Notes: generated from the letters alone by a model not told the origin. Counted from the stretch's first letter, positions 8,730 to 17,942 are shown. The stretch: DNA of 64,000 bases from Nostoc sp. XA010 (GCF_020829625.1 NZ_JAIVFX010000016.1:1-64000), one strand, 5' to 3'. Program-made: numbers and translations.

Positions 8730-9134
8730 ATGAATTACTACGTAATCTACGATGGGAATTGTAATCTCTGCGTTACCTTAGTGCGATCGCTAGAAACCTT
8801 AGACCAAGGAAAGCTGTTTCGCTACAGTCCTATGCAAGATGAGCAGACACTTTTACGGTGGGGAATTACAGCTCAAGACTGTGAACAGGGGATGATTTTA
8901 ATTGATGGTAATGAACCTCAGAGACGTTGGCAAGGTAGTAATGCAGCTGAAGAAATTGGGCGGTTATTGCCAGCAGGAAGTATTTTTGTAGACGCTTATC
9001 GAGCCTTACCGGGGATGAAGTGGGCAGGCGATCGCTTTTACGAACAAATCCGCGATAATCGCTATACCATCTTTGGTAAGCGTTCTAATACATATCAATC
9101 GGCATACTGTGTGGATGGTAGCTGCAAGCCGTAG
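8730..9134 (+). CDS. DCC-family thiol-disulfide oxidoreductase-like protein
   Basis: Small protein of about 134 residues from the Met at 8730 (MNYYVIYDGNCNLC); an upstream TTG start is possible but adds residues foreign to the family. The defining DGxCxxC motif is present (YDGNCNLCVTLVRSL), followed by the arginine-containing helix typical of the DUF393/DCC family. These are thioredoxin-fold-like proteins presumed to be thiol oxidoreductases; few have tested functions. An extra Cys near the C-terminus (CVDGSC) is notable. It stands alone, with a palindrome at 8642-8657 upstream. Confidence 0.8.
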   Translation: MNYYVIYDGNCNLCVTLVRSLETLDQGKLFRYSPMQDEQTLLRWGITAQDCEQGMILIDGNEPQRRWQGSNAAEEIGRLLPAGSIFVDAYRALPGMKWAGDRFYEQIRDNRYTIFGKRSNTYQSAYCVDGSCKP

Positions 9135-9159
9135 GTCGTACAGGTGAGAGTATTGGTCT

Positions 9160-9200
9160 GGGGCAGGGGGCAGGGAGCAGGGAGCAGGGGGCAGGGGGAT
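9160..9200. repeat. G-rich short tandem repeat
   Basis: Degenerate heptamers of the form GGGCAGG/GGGAGCA. This kind of short tandem repeat is frequent in Nostoc spacers. Complementary C-rich copies occur near 9505-9530. Confidence 0.6.
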
Positions 9201-9278
9201 GAAGGGAAACCCTATAAATAAATGTATTGGCTTTGAGACAAATACGCATTATTTATCGTCGCACTTTTGGCGACGCTC

Positions 9279-9421
9279 GATAGCGCAGCGTAAAGCCTTC
9301 TCTACGAGAGGCTCCGCCAACGGCATGGCTTCTCTACGTTCGCGTAGCGTGTCGCAGACAGACGCTACCGCGAACGCTTAGAGCGACGGAGGAGCGTCTG
9401 ACTTGCTAACGCTGCGCTATC
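9279..9421. repeat. 143-bp nested palindromic element
   Basis: GATAGCGCAGCGT (9279-9291) is exactly inverted at 9409-9421 (ACGCTGCGCTATC). Several further palindromic segments lie inside, with repeated GCGTAGCG, CGACGGAGGAGCGTC and GAGAGGCTCCGCC-type motifs. There is no open frame of note. It looks like a dispersed, non-coding, MITE-like repeat able to fold into a long stem. Confidence 0.6.
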
Positions 9422-9735
9422 AAAATAAGTATTTTTTCCTTAAGCATAAATATATTTATTAGCTCGTAACCCTAGACTGCATGGTAATTCCAGCATCTTT
9501 CTCCCCCTGCACCCGCCCCCTGCCCCCCTGCCTCTTTGGTCATTAGACTGAATTTGTTCTGGTCAAAAATCCGCCTCCAGGTGCTAGCAAAAACTCTGCT
9601 AGACCAACCATTATGCTATCTGGCGTGTTTGTAAATATTTTGCAATCAATGACATTTGCGATCGCCTATGGCGGGCGGGTACGCCATCGCGCCACGATTC
9701 GGCACAACAAACTGGAACTGATGGGAGGATACTGC

Positions 9736-11583
9736 GTGAGAATAGGTGCTAACTACTTGGGTGACGGAGAGTGCGAATTTACAGTTTGGTCTCCGCTATT
9801 AGAGAGCGTAACTGTACAAATTTTGACGCCAGAACAGCAGTTAATTCCGCTCAAGCCTCAGTCTGAGGGATACTGGCAAACGAAAGTCAACGATGTATAT
9901 CCGGGTACGCTTTATCGGTATGTCTTAAATGGGCAAGACGCTTTTGCCGATCCCGCGTCGCAGTATCAACCGGAAGGGGTGCATGGGCCGTCGCAAATTG
10001 TCGATCAACACTTTGATTGGACTGATGAAGGGTGGACTGGGATTCCTGTGGAGTCGATGATTTTCTATGAAGTTCACGTTGGCACATTCACGCCTGAAGG
10101 AACTTTCACCGCCATTATTCCCCGCTTACCGGATTTGAAAGAACTGGGAATTAACGCCATTGAAATCATGCCTATCTCCCAGTTTCCGGGAGATACCCAT
10201 ATTGAAGCAACTCTTGCATACCGCAACTGGGGTTATGACGGCGTTTACCCTTATGCTGTCCAAAATTCCTACGGTAGCCCAGCCGAACTGAAGCAACTGG
10301 TAAATGCTTGTCACCAACACGGAATTGCCGTAGTGCTGGATGTGGTATATAACCACTTTGGGCCAGAAGGCAACTATATGAGTCAGTTCGCGCCCTACTT
10401 TACTAAAACCTATAAAACGCCTTGGGGCGAAGCATTGAATTTCGACGATGCCCATAGTCAGGGTATGCGAAATTATTTTATCGAAAATGCGCTTTACTGG
10501 TTGCGCGACTTCCACATAGATGCATTGCGGCTGGATGCTATTCAAGCAATTTACGACTTGGGGGCGAAGCATTTTCTATGGGAACTAGCGGAAGCAGTTC
10601 ATCATTTTTCACAACAAGGGCAAAAATGGAAACGCCATTTAATTGCTGAAAGCGATCTGAATAATCCGAAAATAATTCGTCCAGCAGAATTGGGTGGATA
10701 TGGTCTTGATGCCCAGTGGAGTGATGATTTTCATCATTCATTGCACGCACTGTTGACAGGCGATCGCCAAGGATATTATCAAGATTTTGGGCAAGTGGCT
10801 CAGTTGGCAAAAGCTTATGAAGATACTTTTGTCTACGATTGGAAGTATTCACCCGATCGCAAACGATTTCATGGTATATCTTGCCGCGATCGCCCCCTAT
10901 CACAATTTACAATCTGTATTCAGAATCACGATCAAATCGGCAATCAAATGAAAGGAGAACGCCTCAGCCAGAAGGTCTCTTTTGAGGGATTAAAGTTAGC
11001 CGCTGGCGCTGTGTTGCTGTCACCTAATTTACCCCTGTTGTTCATGGGAGAAGAATATGGCGAAACAGCACCCTTCATTTACTTTGTTAGTCACTCCGAT
11101 CCAGATTTAATTCAAGCAGTTCGAGCCGGACGCAAAGAAGAATTTGAAGCATTTCACTTCGCAGATGATCCCCCAGATCCCGAATCGGCAGAAACTTTCC
11201 TAAAGTCTAAACTCAATTGGGAATTACGTAACGAAGGACAGCACAAAGTTCTGTGGGATTGGTATCGCCAGTTAATTAATTTACGCAAGACGCATCCAGC
11301 ACTTTTGAATCAAGATCGCAACTCTATCAAAGCAACTAGCGATGAAGATAAGCAGTTGGTAATAGTGCGCCGTTGGTGCGAATCAAGTGAACTAATATTT
11401 GTGATGAATTTCAATTCGTCTCCAGTGACAGTGACTCTGCCGTTTGAGCAAAATGCTAATAAATTGTTAGACTCTGCTGATACCTCATGGTCTGGGCATG
11501 GTTCTGAAGCTGCTGAACATCTGTCTGTGGGACAAGAAGTGAAATTGCAACCTACTAGTTTAGTACTCTATGAAAAAGGATGA
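9736..11583 (+). CDS. treZ: Maltooligosyltrehalose trehalohydrolase
   Basis: Cleaves trehalose from the end of maltooligosyl-trehalose made by TreY, completing trehalose synthesis from glycogen-type glucans. I start it at GTG 9736 (MRIGANYLGDGECEF) because GGAGG sits 7 bases upstream and family members begin there; the frame is open for 41 earlier, unconvincing codons. That gives 615 residues, normal length. It has an N-terminal beta domain (CBM48/E-set type, residues ~1-100), then a GH13 barrel with nucleophile Asp267 (DALRLDAIQ), acid Glu305 (LIAESDLNN) and Asp399 (NHDQIGN). It is the first gene of treZ-treY-treH on the same strand, although 467 bases of repeats separate it from treY. Confidence 0.95.
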   Translation: MRIGANYLGDGECEFTVWSPLLESVTVQILTPEQQLIPLKPQSEGYWQTKVNDVYPGTLYRYVLNGQDAFADPASQYQPEGVHGPSQIVDQHFDWTDEGWTGIPVESMIFYEVHVGTFTPEGTFTAIIPRLPDLKELGINAIEIMPISQFPGDTHIEATLAYRNWGYDGVYPYAVQNSYGSPAELKQLVNACHQHGIAVVLDVVYNHFGPEGNYMSQFAPYFTKTYKTPWGEALNFDDAHSQGMRNYFIENALYWLRDFHIDALRLDAIQAIYDLGAKHFLWELAEAVHHFSQQGQKWKRHLIAESDLNNPKIIRPAELGGYGLDAQWSDDFHHSLHALLTGDRQGYYQDFGQVAQLAKAYEDTFVYDWKYSPDRKRFHGISCRDRPLSQFTICIQNHDQIGNQMKGERLSQKVSFEGLKLAAGAVLLSPNLPLLFMGEEYGETAPFIYFVSHSDPDLIQAVRAGRKEEFEAFHFADDPPDPESAETFLKSKLNWELRNEGQHKVLWDWYRQLINLRKTHPALLNQDRNSIKATSDEDKQLVIVRRWCESSELIFVMNFNSSPVTVTLPFEQNANKLLDSADTSWSGHGSEAAEHLSVGQEVKLQPTSLVLYEKG

Positions 11584-11620
11584 GGAGGAGAGTTAAAACT
11601 TAAAGTTTCAGCCTCATAAC

Positions 11621-11788
11621 CTCAACGTTCAACTAAAAAGGCTCAACGTTCGAGCTAAAAGGCTTAACGTTCGAGCTAAAAGACTTAGCGTTCGAGCTAA
11701 AAGACTTAGCGTTTGAGCTAAAAGACTTAATGTTCGAGCTAAAAGACTTAATGTTCGAGCTAAAAGACTTAACGTTTGAGCTAAGAGG
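11621..11788. repeat. Eight tandem copies of a 21-bp repeat
   Basis: Eight head-to-tail 21-bp units, each varying around CTTAACGTTCGAGCTAAAAG plus one base, run without interruption between treZ and treY. Differences are mostly transitions (GTTCGAG/GTTTGAG, TTAAC/TTAGC/TTAAT). Because 21 is a multiple of three, the minus strand stays open and would read a leucine-rich heptapeptide repeat, but no ribosome site supports it. The last unit overlaps the start of the MITE-like element that follows. Confidence 0.9.
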
Positions 11789-11982
11789 TTGTTTGAGAAA
11801 TGGTTAGCTGTGATGTTAGACACTTATTGATCCGCCCTAACCCCCCTTAAAATTTACCCCACCCTAACCCTCCCCTTGTAAAGGGGAGGGAACTAGATTT
11901 CTTATTTCCCCCCTTTATAAGGGGGGATTAAGGGGGGTAATACGCTTTTGCTACCGAGAAGAAGATTTTTCAAACATCCTCT
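11784..11982. mobile_element. MITE-like element between treZ and treY
   Basis: Terminal inverted repeats AGAGGTTGTTTGA (11784-11796) and TCAAACATCCTCT (11970-11982) match except for the central base. The 199-bp interior has no gene but two internal palindromes, CCCTCCCCTT/AAGGGGAGGG and a CCCCCCTT/AAGGGGGG pair. The terminal sequence (AGAGGATGTTTGA type) is one I associate with many Nostoc and Anabaena spacers. It is probably non-autonomous. Confidence 0.6.
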
Positions 11983-12050
11983 AAAAAGTTCAGCGTTTAC
12001 CCTCAAAACCTCATCTTCCTTATCCCCCTTATTCCCCACTCAAAAAAAAT

Positions 12051-14849
12051 ATGCGAATTCCTACCGCAACTTATCGAATTCAGTTTACACCTCAGTTTGG
12101 CTTTGACAACGCCAAAGCGATCGCAGCTTATCTAGCAGATTTAGGTATTTCCGATTTATATGCTTCCCCCATTTTCAAAGCACGATCCGGGAGTACACAC
12201 GGCTACGATATAGTAGATGCCACTCAACTTAACCCAGAACTAGGAACTAATGAATCCTTTGATGCATTAGTTAGTGAAATTCAATCCCTTGGTATGGGCT
12301 GGTTACAAGATATTGTGCCAAACCACATGGCCTATAGCAGCGAAAACGATTACTTGATGGACGTATTGGAACACGGCCCAGATTCCAGCTATACCGACTA
12401 CTTCGACCTTTCTTGGAATGCTCCCTTTGGCGATCGCCAAGAGCGAATTCTCGCGCCGTTACTGGGAGATTTCTATGGTGCATCCCTAGAAAACGGACAC
12501 ATTCAACTGCAATACGAACAAAACGGTTTAACCGTCAACTATTACAGCTTGAAACTGCCGTTGCGGTTAGAATCTTACACAAAATTTATTACCCATAATT
12601 TAGGTAAGCTCACCCGTACACTGGGACGTAATCATCCCGATTTTATTAAGCTATTGGGGATTCTGTATATTCTCAAAAGTGTGCCCTCAGAAGTTGCAGG
12701 AAAACAGCGACAAGACCAAATCGCATTTATTAAAGGATTGCTTTGGGAACTCTACACCACAAACGATGTCATCCGCGAGTTCATTGACGAAAATATCCAA
12801 ACATTCAACGGAGAACCCGGTAATTCAGAAAGCTTTAACCTCCTAGATGAATTACTAAATGACCAGTTTTACCGTCTTGCCTTTTGGAAAGTTGGGGCGG
12901 AAGAAATGAACTACCGCCGTTTCTTTACTGTCAATGAACTAATTTCCGTTAAAGTTGAAGAAGTGCGGGTTTTTAATAATACCCACAGCCTAATTCAGAA
13001 GCTCGTTGAAGAAGGGAAATTTACTGGTTTACGGATCGATCATATTGATGGACTTTATAACCCAATCCAGTATCTCGAAAGGCTGCGAGAAAAGGCGGGA
13101 GATGTTTATATCACCGTCGAGAAGATTTTAGAACTCACCGAAGAATTGCCAGAAAACTGGGGAATTGAAGGAACGTCTGGTTATGACTTTCTCAACTATG
13201 TAAATGGCGTATTTTGTCAAACAGAAAATGAATCATCCTTTGATAAAATTTACCAAAACTTTATCAGTTCCAGAGTAGATTATGCATCGGTAGTGAAGGA
13301 TAAAAAGCATCTAATTTTGGAAAAGAATTTAGCAGGTGATATTGACAATCTGGCTCTTTTGTTAAAGAATGTCTCCAGCAAATATCGCTATGGTAATGAT
13401 TTTACGCTGAATGGATTAAAAAGAGCGATCGCCGAAGTTTTGACACTCTTCCCAATTTACCGCACCTACATTACACCCGATGGAATTGGAGAAAGCGATC
13501 GCGCTACCATTCAGAAAGTAATTGATCAAGCCAAAGAACAAACGCCTCTGTTGCACAACGAACTGACTTTTATTGAAAAGTTAATGCTGCTAGAGTTTGA
13601 TAATTCTCTGACTCAAACAGAACGCGAACAATGGATATATTTTGTCTTGCGGATGCAGCAATACAGTGGCCCGTTAATGGCAAAAGGCGTAGAAGACACC
13701 ACATTATATGTTTATAATCGGTTGCTGTCGCTGAATGAAGTCGGGGGAAATCCTGGACATTTTGGCATCGACTTAGCCAAATTTCATGCCTTTAACAAAC
13801 AGCACCAAGAAACCTGGCCTCACACAATGAACACCACCGCCACCCACGACACCAAACGCGGCGAAGATGTTCGCGCCAGATTGAATGTCCTTTCAGAAAT
13901 CCCCGATGAATGGGATCAGCAGGTAAATACCTGGAGCGCCATGAATCGAGGACATCGTAGCCATCGCCACGGCTTCGCTATGCCCGATCGCAACGACGAG
14001 TATTTTCTCTATCAAACCTTAGTAGGGGCGTTTCCCTTTGCAGAACAAGACCATGCATCCTTCGTGGAACGGGTGAAAGACTATATAATTAAGGCAATTC
14101 GAGAAGCGAAAGTGCATACAGCATGGTTGCGACCTGATAGCGACTATGAAGAAGCTTGTACCTCATTTATTGAGAAAGTACTCGATCCTTCCCTCTCCGG
14201 CGAATTTCTAGAAGCCTTTCGTCCCTTTCAACAACGAATTGCAGAGTATGGTATCTTCAATTCCCTTTCTCAAACTCTACTGAAGATTACCGCCCCAGGC
14301 GTACCCGATGTATACCAAGGAACAGAACTTTGGGAACTAAGCCTAGTCGATCCAGACAACCGCCGCCCGGTAGATTTTGAACAGCGACGCACCTACTTAA
14401 ACGCCATCCGCGAACAGGTGAAAACCGATATTCTCGCTTTGATTCAAGAATTGCTGAGTGATAAAACCGACGGCAGAATCAAACTGTTTTTAACGGCTCA
14501 ATTACTCCAAGCTAGAACAAACTATGTCTCATTATTCCAGGACGGCGACTATCTCCCCTTAGAAGTTCAGGGAACCTACGCCAATCACATAATCGCCTTT
14601 GCGCGACGGGAAGGGAATCAAACAGCGATCGCGATCGCCCCTCGCTTTTTAACCAACCTCATCCAGCCAGGAGAAAACCCGTTGGGCGAGTCAATATGGA
14701 AAGATACGCACCTGCAATTACCCTCTGGAACTTCCCCCACCTGGAAAAACGTCATCACTCAACAACCCTTACAGGCCACACAAACCCTATCTATCGGATC
14801 AGCCCTCGCCCATTTCCCAGTCGCCCTACTAATTAGTACTGCCCAATAA
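12051..14849 (+). CDS. treY: Maltooligosyltrehalose synthase
   Basis: Converts the reducing-end alpha-1,4 bond of maltooligosaccharides into an alpha,alpha-1,1 bond, giving maltooligosyl-trehalose for TreZ. At 932 residues it has family length. The N-terminus MRIPTATYRIQFTPQFGFDN is typical. GH13 catalytic segments are visible: LRIDHIDGLYNP (nucleophile Asp, about residue 332), ITVEKIL (acid Glu, ~356) and TATHDTKRGEDVRAR (Asp, ~600). The large insertion between the second and third motifs is normal for TreY. It sits between treZ and treH on the same strand, with 96 bases to treH. Confidence 0.96.
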   Translation: MRIPTATYRIQFTPQFGFDNAKAIAAYLADLGISDLYASPIFKARSGSTHGYDIVDATQLNPELGTNESFDALVSEIQSLGMGWLQDIVPNHMAYSSENDYLMDVLEHGPDSSYTDYFDLSWNAPFGDRQERILAPLLGDFYGASLENGHIQLQYEQNGLTVNYYSLKLPLRLESYTKFITHNLGKLTRTLGRNHPDFIKLLGILYILKSVPSEVAGKQRQDQIAFIKGLLWELYTTNDVIREFIDENIQTFNGEPGNSESFNLLDELLNDQFYRLAFWKVGAEEMNYRRFFTVNELISVKVEEVRVFNNTHSLIQKLVEEGKFTGLRIDHIDGLYNPIQYLERLREKAGDVYITVEKILELTEELPENWGIEGTSGYDFLNYVNGVFCQTENESSFDKIYQNFISSRVDYASVVKDKKHLILEKNLAGDIDNLALLLKNVSSKYRYGNDFTLNGLKRAIAEVLTLFPIYRTYITPDGIGESDRATIQKVIDQAKEQTPLLHNELTFIEKLMLLEFDNSLTQTEREQWIYFVLRMQQYSGPLMAKGVEDTTLYVYNRLLSLNEVGGNPGHFGIDLAKFHAFNKQHQETWPHTMNTTATHDTKRGEDVRARLNVLSEIPDEWDQQVNTWSAMNRGHRSHRHGFAMPDRNDEYFLYQTLVGAFPFAEQDHASFVERVKDYIIKAIREAKVHTAWLRPDSDYEEACTSFIEKVLDPSLSGEFLEAFRPFQQRIAEYGIFNSLSQTLLKITAPGVPDVYQGTELWELSLVDPDNRRPVDFEQRRTYLNAIREQVKTDILALIQELLSDKTDGRIKLFLTAQLLQARTNYVSLFQDGDYLPLEVQGTYANHIIAFARREGNQTAIAIAPRFLTNLIQPGENPLGESIWKDTHLQLPSGTSPTWKNVITQQPLQATQTLSIGSALAHFPVALLISTAQ

Positions 14850-14945
14850 AAACATAAATCTACCCCACGCAGAGAAAACCCCCTAAAACCTCTGCGTACC
14901 TCTGCGATTCCCTTCGCGTCCCTTTGCGTTAAAAAATTCTAAATT

Positions 14946-16460
14946 ATGATCACCCCAGCACTTACCACCACGCAGATAGACACCCTGCGCCTCCATATCA
15001 AAAAAACCTGGAAAACCTTAACGCGATCGCACGAACACTTATTACAATCTGCACAGGATACCAAACTAGACCACAAAACCGATACTCCTTGGATCGTCTA
15101 CATTTCACCCTCAGAAGATTGTCCCAATATTCAAACTGTGTTGGAGCGATCGCTATCTCCCAAGGATATGCAAAGAATTGAAATTCGCACTTTGCCAACT
15201 GAAATGGAGGCGATTAAAGAGCATGGGTTACTATACCTACCGGGGCCTTATGTTGTTCCAGGTGGGCGCTTTAATGAAATGTATGGCTGGGATAGCTACT
15301 TTATATTACTGGGACTTTTGCGCGATGAAGAATGGGAGCTAGCACAAAGCCAAGTTGATCAGTTGTTGTACCAGGTGCAGCATTACGGCACTGTTCTGAA
15401 TTCCAACCGGACTTATATGCTGTCGCGATCGCAACCCCCCGTCCTCAGCATGATGGTTTTGGCGCTATTCCAGCACACCCAGGATGAAGAGTGGTTAAAG
15501 TCAACCATACCGATCCTAGAACAGTTTTATTATTACTGGGTAGTACCACCTCACCTGAATCCGGCAACAGGCTTATCCCGATTCTATGCTTTTGGGGAAG
15601 GCCCTGCGCCAGAAGTTTTGTTCTCTGAGCGGGATGATGAGGGAAAAAGCCACTATGATCGCGTCAAGGAGTACTATAAAACTTTTGAGGTTGAGGATTA
15701 TGACGTTAGTCTTTACTACAACGAAGAAAAAGACGAACTGACGCACCTATTTTACAAGGGCGATCGCACCATGCGCGAGTCCGGTTTTGATATCACTAAC
15801 CGCTTTGGCCCCTTCAGTGCTGATATCCTCCATTATGCTCCTGTGTGCCTCAACAGTTTCCTGTATCAGGTAGAACAAGACTTGGGGCAAATCCACAATA
15901 TTTTTGGGAACGCAGAACTGCAAAAACAATGGCGCGATCGTGCAGATATCCGCCGCCATCGTATTGATCGCTGTCTCTGGGATGAAGAACAGGGGCTTTA
16001 TTTGGATTACCACTTCCAGAGTGGAAAACGCCGTTGCTACGAATTTGCTACCACGTTCTATCCCCTGTGGCTAGGAATTGCTTCTCAAGCCCAAGCCCAG
16101 CGCGTCGTGGAAAATCTCTCTTTGTTTGAAGCCCCAGGCGGAATTCTTACCAGTACTCGTGTCACCGGAAACCAGTGGGATGCTCCCTTTGGTTGGGCAC
16201 CATTGACATTAATTGCTGTCCAGGGACTTCACCGCTATGGGTTTCATACAGAAGGCGATCGCATTGCCAACAAATTCCTGGCTATGGTAACTAAAGAATT
16301 CGAGCGTCACAATACCCTAGTTGAGAAATATGATGTTGAACGCTGTTCTGCCAACGTTTCCTACGAAATCTCCTTTGGATATAGTTCTAACGAAGTTGGT
16401 TTCGGCTGGACAAATGGAGTCATTCTAGAACTCTTAGCAGGCGGTGGGAAAAAAGTTTAA
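14946..16460 (+). CDS. treH: Trehalase (GH37)
   Basis: Glycoside hydrolase family 37 trehalase, splitting trehalose into two glucoses. 504 residues. Family signatures are clear: PGGRFNEMYGWDSYF at about residues 107-121 and QWDAPFGWAP near 415. The (alpha/alpha)6-barrel glutamine and arginine-rich substrate segments lie between. No signal peptide, so it acts in the cytoplasm. Clustering of a trehalase with treY and treZ is known in Anabaena/Nostoc, where the trehalose pool is set by balanced synthesis and breakdown and rises on drying. The gene is closed by a strong terminator at 16468. Confidence 0.94.
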   Translation: MITPALTTTQIDTLRLHIKKTWKTLTRSHEHLLQSAQDTKLDHKTDTPWIVYISPSEDCPNIQTVLERSLSPKDMQRIEIRTLPTEMEAIKEHGLLYLPGPYVVPGGRFNEMYGWDSYFILLGLLRDEEWELAQSQVDQLLYQVQHYGTVLNSNRTYMLSRSQPPVLSMMVLALFQHTQDEEWLKSTIPILEQFYYYWVVPPHLNPATGLSRFYAFGEGPAPEVLFSERDDEGKSHYDRVKEYYKTFEVEDYDVSLYYNEEKDELTHLFYKGDRTMRESGFDITNRFGPFSADILHYAPVCLNSFLYQVEQDLGQIHNIFGNAELQKQWRDRADIRRHRIDRCLWDEEQGLYLDYHFQSGKRRCYEFATTFYPLWLGIASQAQAQRVVENLSLFEAPGGILTSTRVTGNQWDAPFGWAPLTLIAVQGLHRYGFHTEGDRIANKFLAMVTKEFERHNTLVEKYDVERCSANVSYEISFGYSSNEVGFGWTNGVILELLAGGGKKV

Positions 16461-16467
16461 GTAAAAA

Positions 16468-16498
16468 GGCGTGAGGAAAAAACTCACGCCTTTATTTT
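16468..16498 (+). terminator. Rho-independent terminator of the tre genes
   Basis: A perfect 8-bp stem, GGCGTGAG (16468-16475) with CTCACGCC (16483-16490), has an A-rich loop and is followed by TTTATTTTAT. It lies 7 bases after the treH stop. Confidence 0.9.
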
Positions 16499-16538
16499 AT
16501 TTATTACACTTGACTCTATATGGCTTATCTATACTTGA

Positions 16539-16823
16539 ATGAAATTTGAATGGGACAAAAATAAAAATCAACAAAATATCCAGAAACATGGCATTAGTTT
16601 TGAAGAAGCTACAGAAATATTTGACGGTGTTGTTTTCACCTCAATTGATGAACGGTACGACTATGAAGAAATTCGAGAAATTAGTATTGGCTCAATCCAA
16701 GGCATTGTAATTATTACCGTCGCCCATACAGACAAAAACGGCAAAATTCGATTAATCTCTGCCCGAAAAGCCACCCCCAAAGAAAGGAGAACCTACTATG
16801 AGTATCTCGCCCAATCGACTTAA
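16539..16823 (+). CDS. brnT: BrnT-type toxin
   Basis: 94-residue member of the BrnT family, RelE-fold ribonuclease toxins that block translation. The family start FEWDxNKnxxNxxKHGIsFEEA is recognisable (KFEWDKNKNQQNIQKHGI), as are the core DERYDYEEIREISIG and the C-terminal IRLISARKATPKER with its catalytic basic residues. The antitoxin gene overlaps its 3' end by 26 bases, giving the usual toxin-first order of this family. The BrnA/BrnT pair normally represses its own promoter. Confidence is high from sequence and context together. Confidence 0.92.
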   Translation: MKFEWDKNKNQQNIQKHGISFEEATEIFDGVVFTSIDERYDYEEIREISIGSIQGIVIITVAHTDKNGKIRLISARKATPKERRTYYEYLAQST

Positions 16824-17049
16824 AGAACTCCAAAATATCCCTGATACAGCGATTGATACTTCAGATATTCCTGAATTAGATCAGCAATTTTGGGAAACAG
16901 CCAAAATGGTAAAACCTGTTAGCCAAGAAGCCACATTAATTCAACTAGATCAAGATATTCTGGATTGGTTTAAAAGCAAAGGAAAAGGCTACCAATCTCT
17001 AATTAACTCCGCTCTCCGCTCTTATATTGAGCATAATTCATCGCTATAA
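16798..17049 (+). CDS. brnA: BrnA-type antitoxin
   Basis: 83-residue antitoxin overlapping brnT by 26 bases. The C-terminal half reads QEATLIQLDQDILDWFKSKG then GYQSLINSALRSYIE, which is the ribbon-helix-helix DNA-binding domain typical of BrnA. The N-terminal half, with a SDIPELDQQFWETAK segment, is the toxin-wrapping part. It neutralises BrnT and should autoregulate the pair. AGGAGA about 8 bases before the ATG, inside brnT, provides translation coupling. Confidence 0.9.
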   Translation: MSISPNRLKELQNIPDTAIDTSDIPELDQQFWETAKMVKPVSQEATLIQLDQDILDWFKSKGKGYQSLINSALRSYIEHNSSL

Positions 17050-17166
17050 CGCCTTACCTTACTGGCTCGTACCAAATCATGAATAATCACACGCTACAGT
17101 GAGTGCGATCGCTTTGAGTAGTCTGCCAACTTAAAATTGCTGAGTTTGGACTGGTGAAATGTTAAA

Positions 17167-17198
17167 GGGGGAAAGGATAAAATACCTTTCCCCCTTAT
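17167..17198. terminator. Hairpin, probable terminator after brnTA
   Basis: A perfect 10-bp stem, GGGGGAAAGG (17167-17176) with CCTTTCCCCC (17185-17194), is followed by TTAT. It is strong but has a short T tract. It could end brnTA transcripts. Confidence 0.55.
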
Positions 17199-17789
17199 AG
17201 CCAGAGATGATGTATTACCCAGGATAACTAAAGCACAAGATAAACCCAATACTTTAAAAGTTGTGCCTTCATCGACTTTCATTTCTTTGCTTGATTAAAT
17301 GTCCAAAATAGACAAAACAAACATATAATCCTAGACCCCAAGTAGTTTTGTTTACTTTCCTCTAATACCAATTGCAACGCTATAGTTGCGGCTGGAATTT
17401 TGAATGTATAGTGAGATTAAAATTCTGATTGATATATGATTTTTGCAATATATCTATTCATCAGGAGCCACAATGCAAAATCAATTGTAAGTAGATAGGT
17501 GGGAATAAACCAAACTATGTTACTAAAAGTAAACACGCCTAAATCCTTACCAATGATGAATGACAAAGGACAACCCTCGCCAGTTAAGTTTATTTACGCC
17601 CACCTACTTAATAGTGACGTATTGCAATACGCCACTACTTTTGAATAAAAGGGTTTAAGTACAGAGATAAATCTACAATTTAGTGGGTTTCAAATTTATG
17701 ATTTGCCTAAAATTCCCGGTAATTGCCCTCGTTTGTATTCTGAATTCTGAATTTTGACTCCTGTATTATTTAGCAATTTGTATCAGCAC
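17199..17789. other. Intergenic region with only weak open frames
   Basis: No gene is convincing. A 62-codon minus-strand frame starting at 17282 begins MKVDEGTTFKVLGLSCALV, which could be a membrane segment, but it runs straight through the hairpin at 17167-17194 and has a poor ribosome site. A 43-codon plus frame at 17517 is equally weak. Confidence 0.4.
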
Positions 17790-17942
17790 CTACGAATTAT
17801 CATCTTTACGTTTATCGTAAGGCTCACCTGTAAAAGGTTGTACGCCAATCACAGGATAAGCATCATCCGTAGGGCCAAAAATCCGCATTGCAGCTTCAGA
17901 AATATACTGAGTTATGTTCGCAATGATTTGGGAAATAGCCAT
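17790..17942 (-). CDS. Small conserved cyanobacterial protein (50 aa)
   Basis: ATG at 17942 with AAGGAG about 9 bases upstream opens a 50-residue protein, MAISQIIANITQYISEAA, then MRIFGPTDDAYPVIGVQPF and a charged end (YDKRKDDNS). The pattern of a short amphipathic N-terminal helix followed by MRIF(G/S)PTDDxYPxxGVQPF resembles a small protein conserved in many cyanobacteria, recalled from memory; I know of no assigned function. The ribosome site, start and codon use all support a real gene. A 20-bp perfect palindrome about 75 bases upstream may regulate it. Nothing else is co-directional nearby. Confidence 0.65.
   Translation of the reverse strand: MAISQIIANITQYISEAAMRIFGPTDDAYPVIGVQPFTGEPYDKRKDDNS

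Noticed and set aside
11621..11823. Tandem repeat as a CRISPR array or as a leucine-rich repeat peptide gene
   Set aside because: There are no spacers, since units abut directly. The minus-strand frame exists only because the period is a multiple of three and has no ribosome site.
17094..17282. 62-residue minus-strand protein with a hydrophobic start
   Set aside because: It runs through a strong hairpin and lacks a ribosome site; kept only as a remark in the spacer entry.
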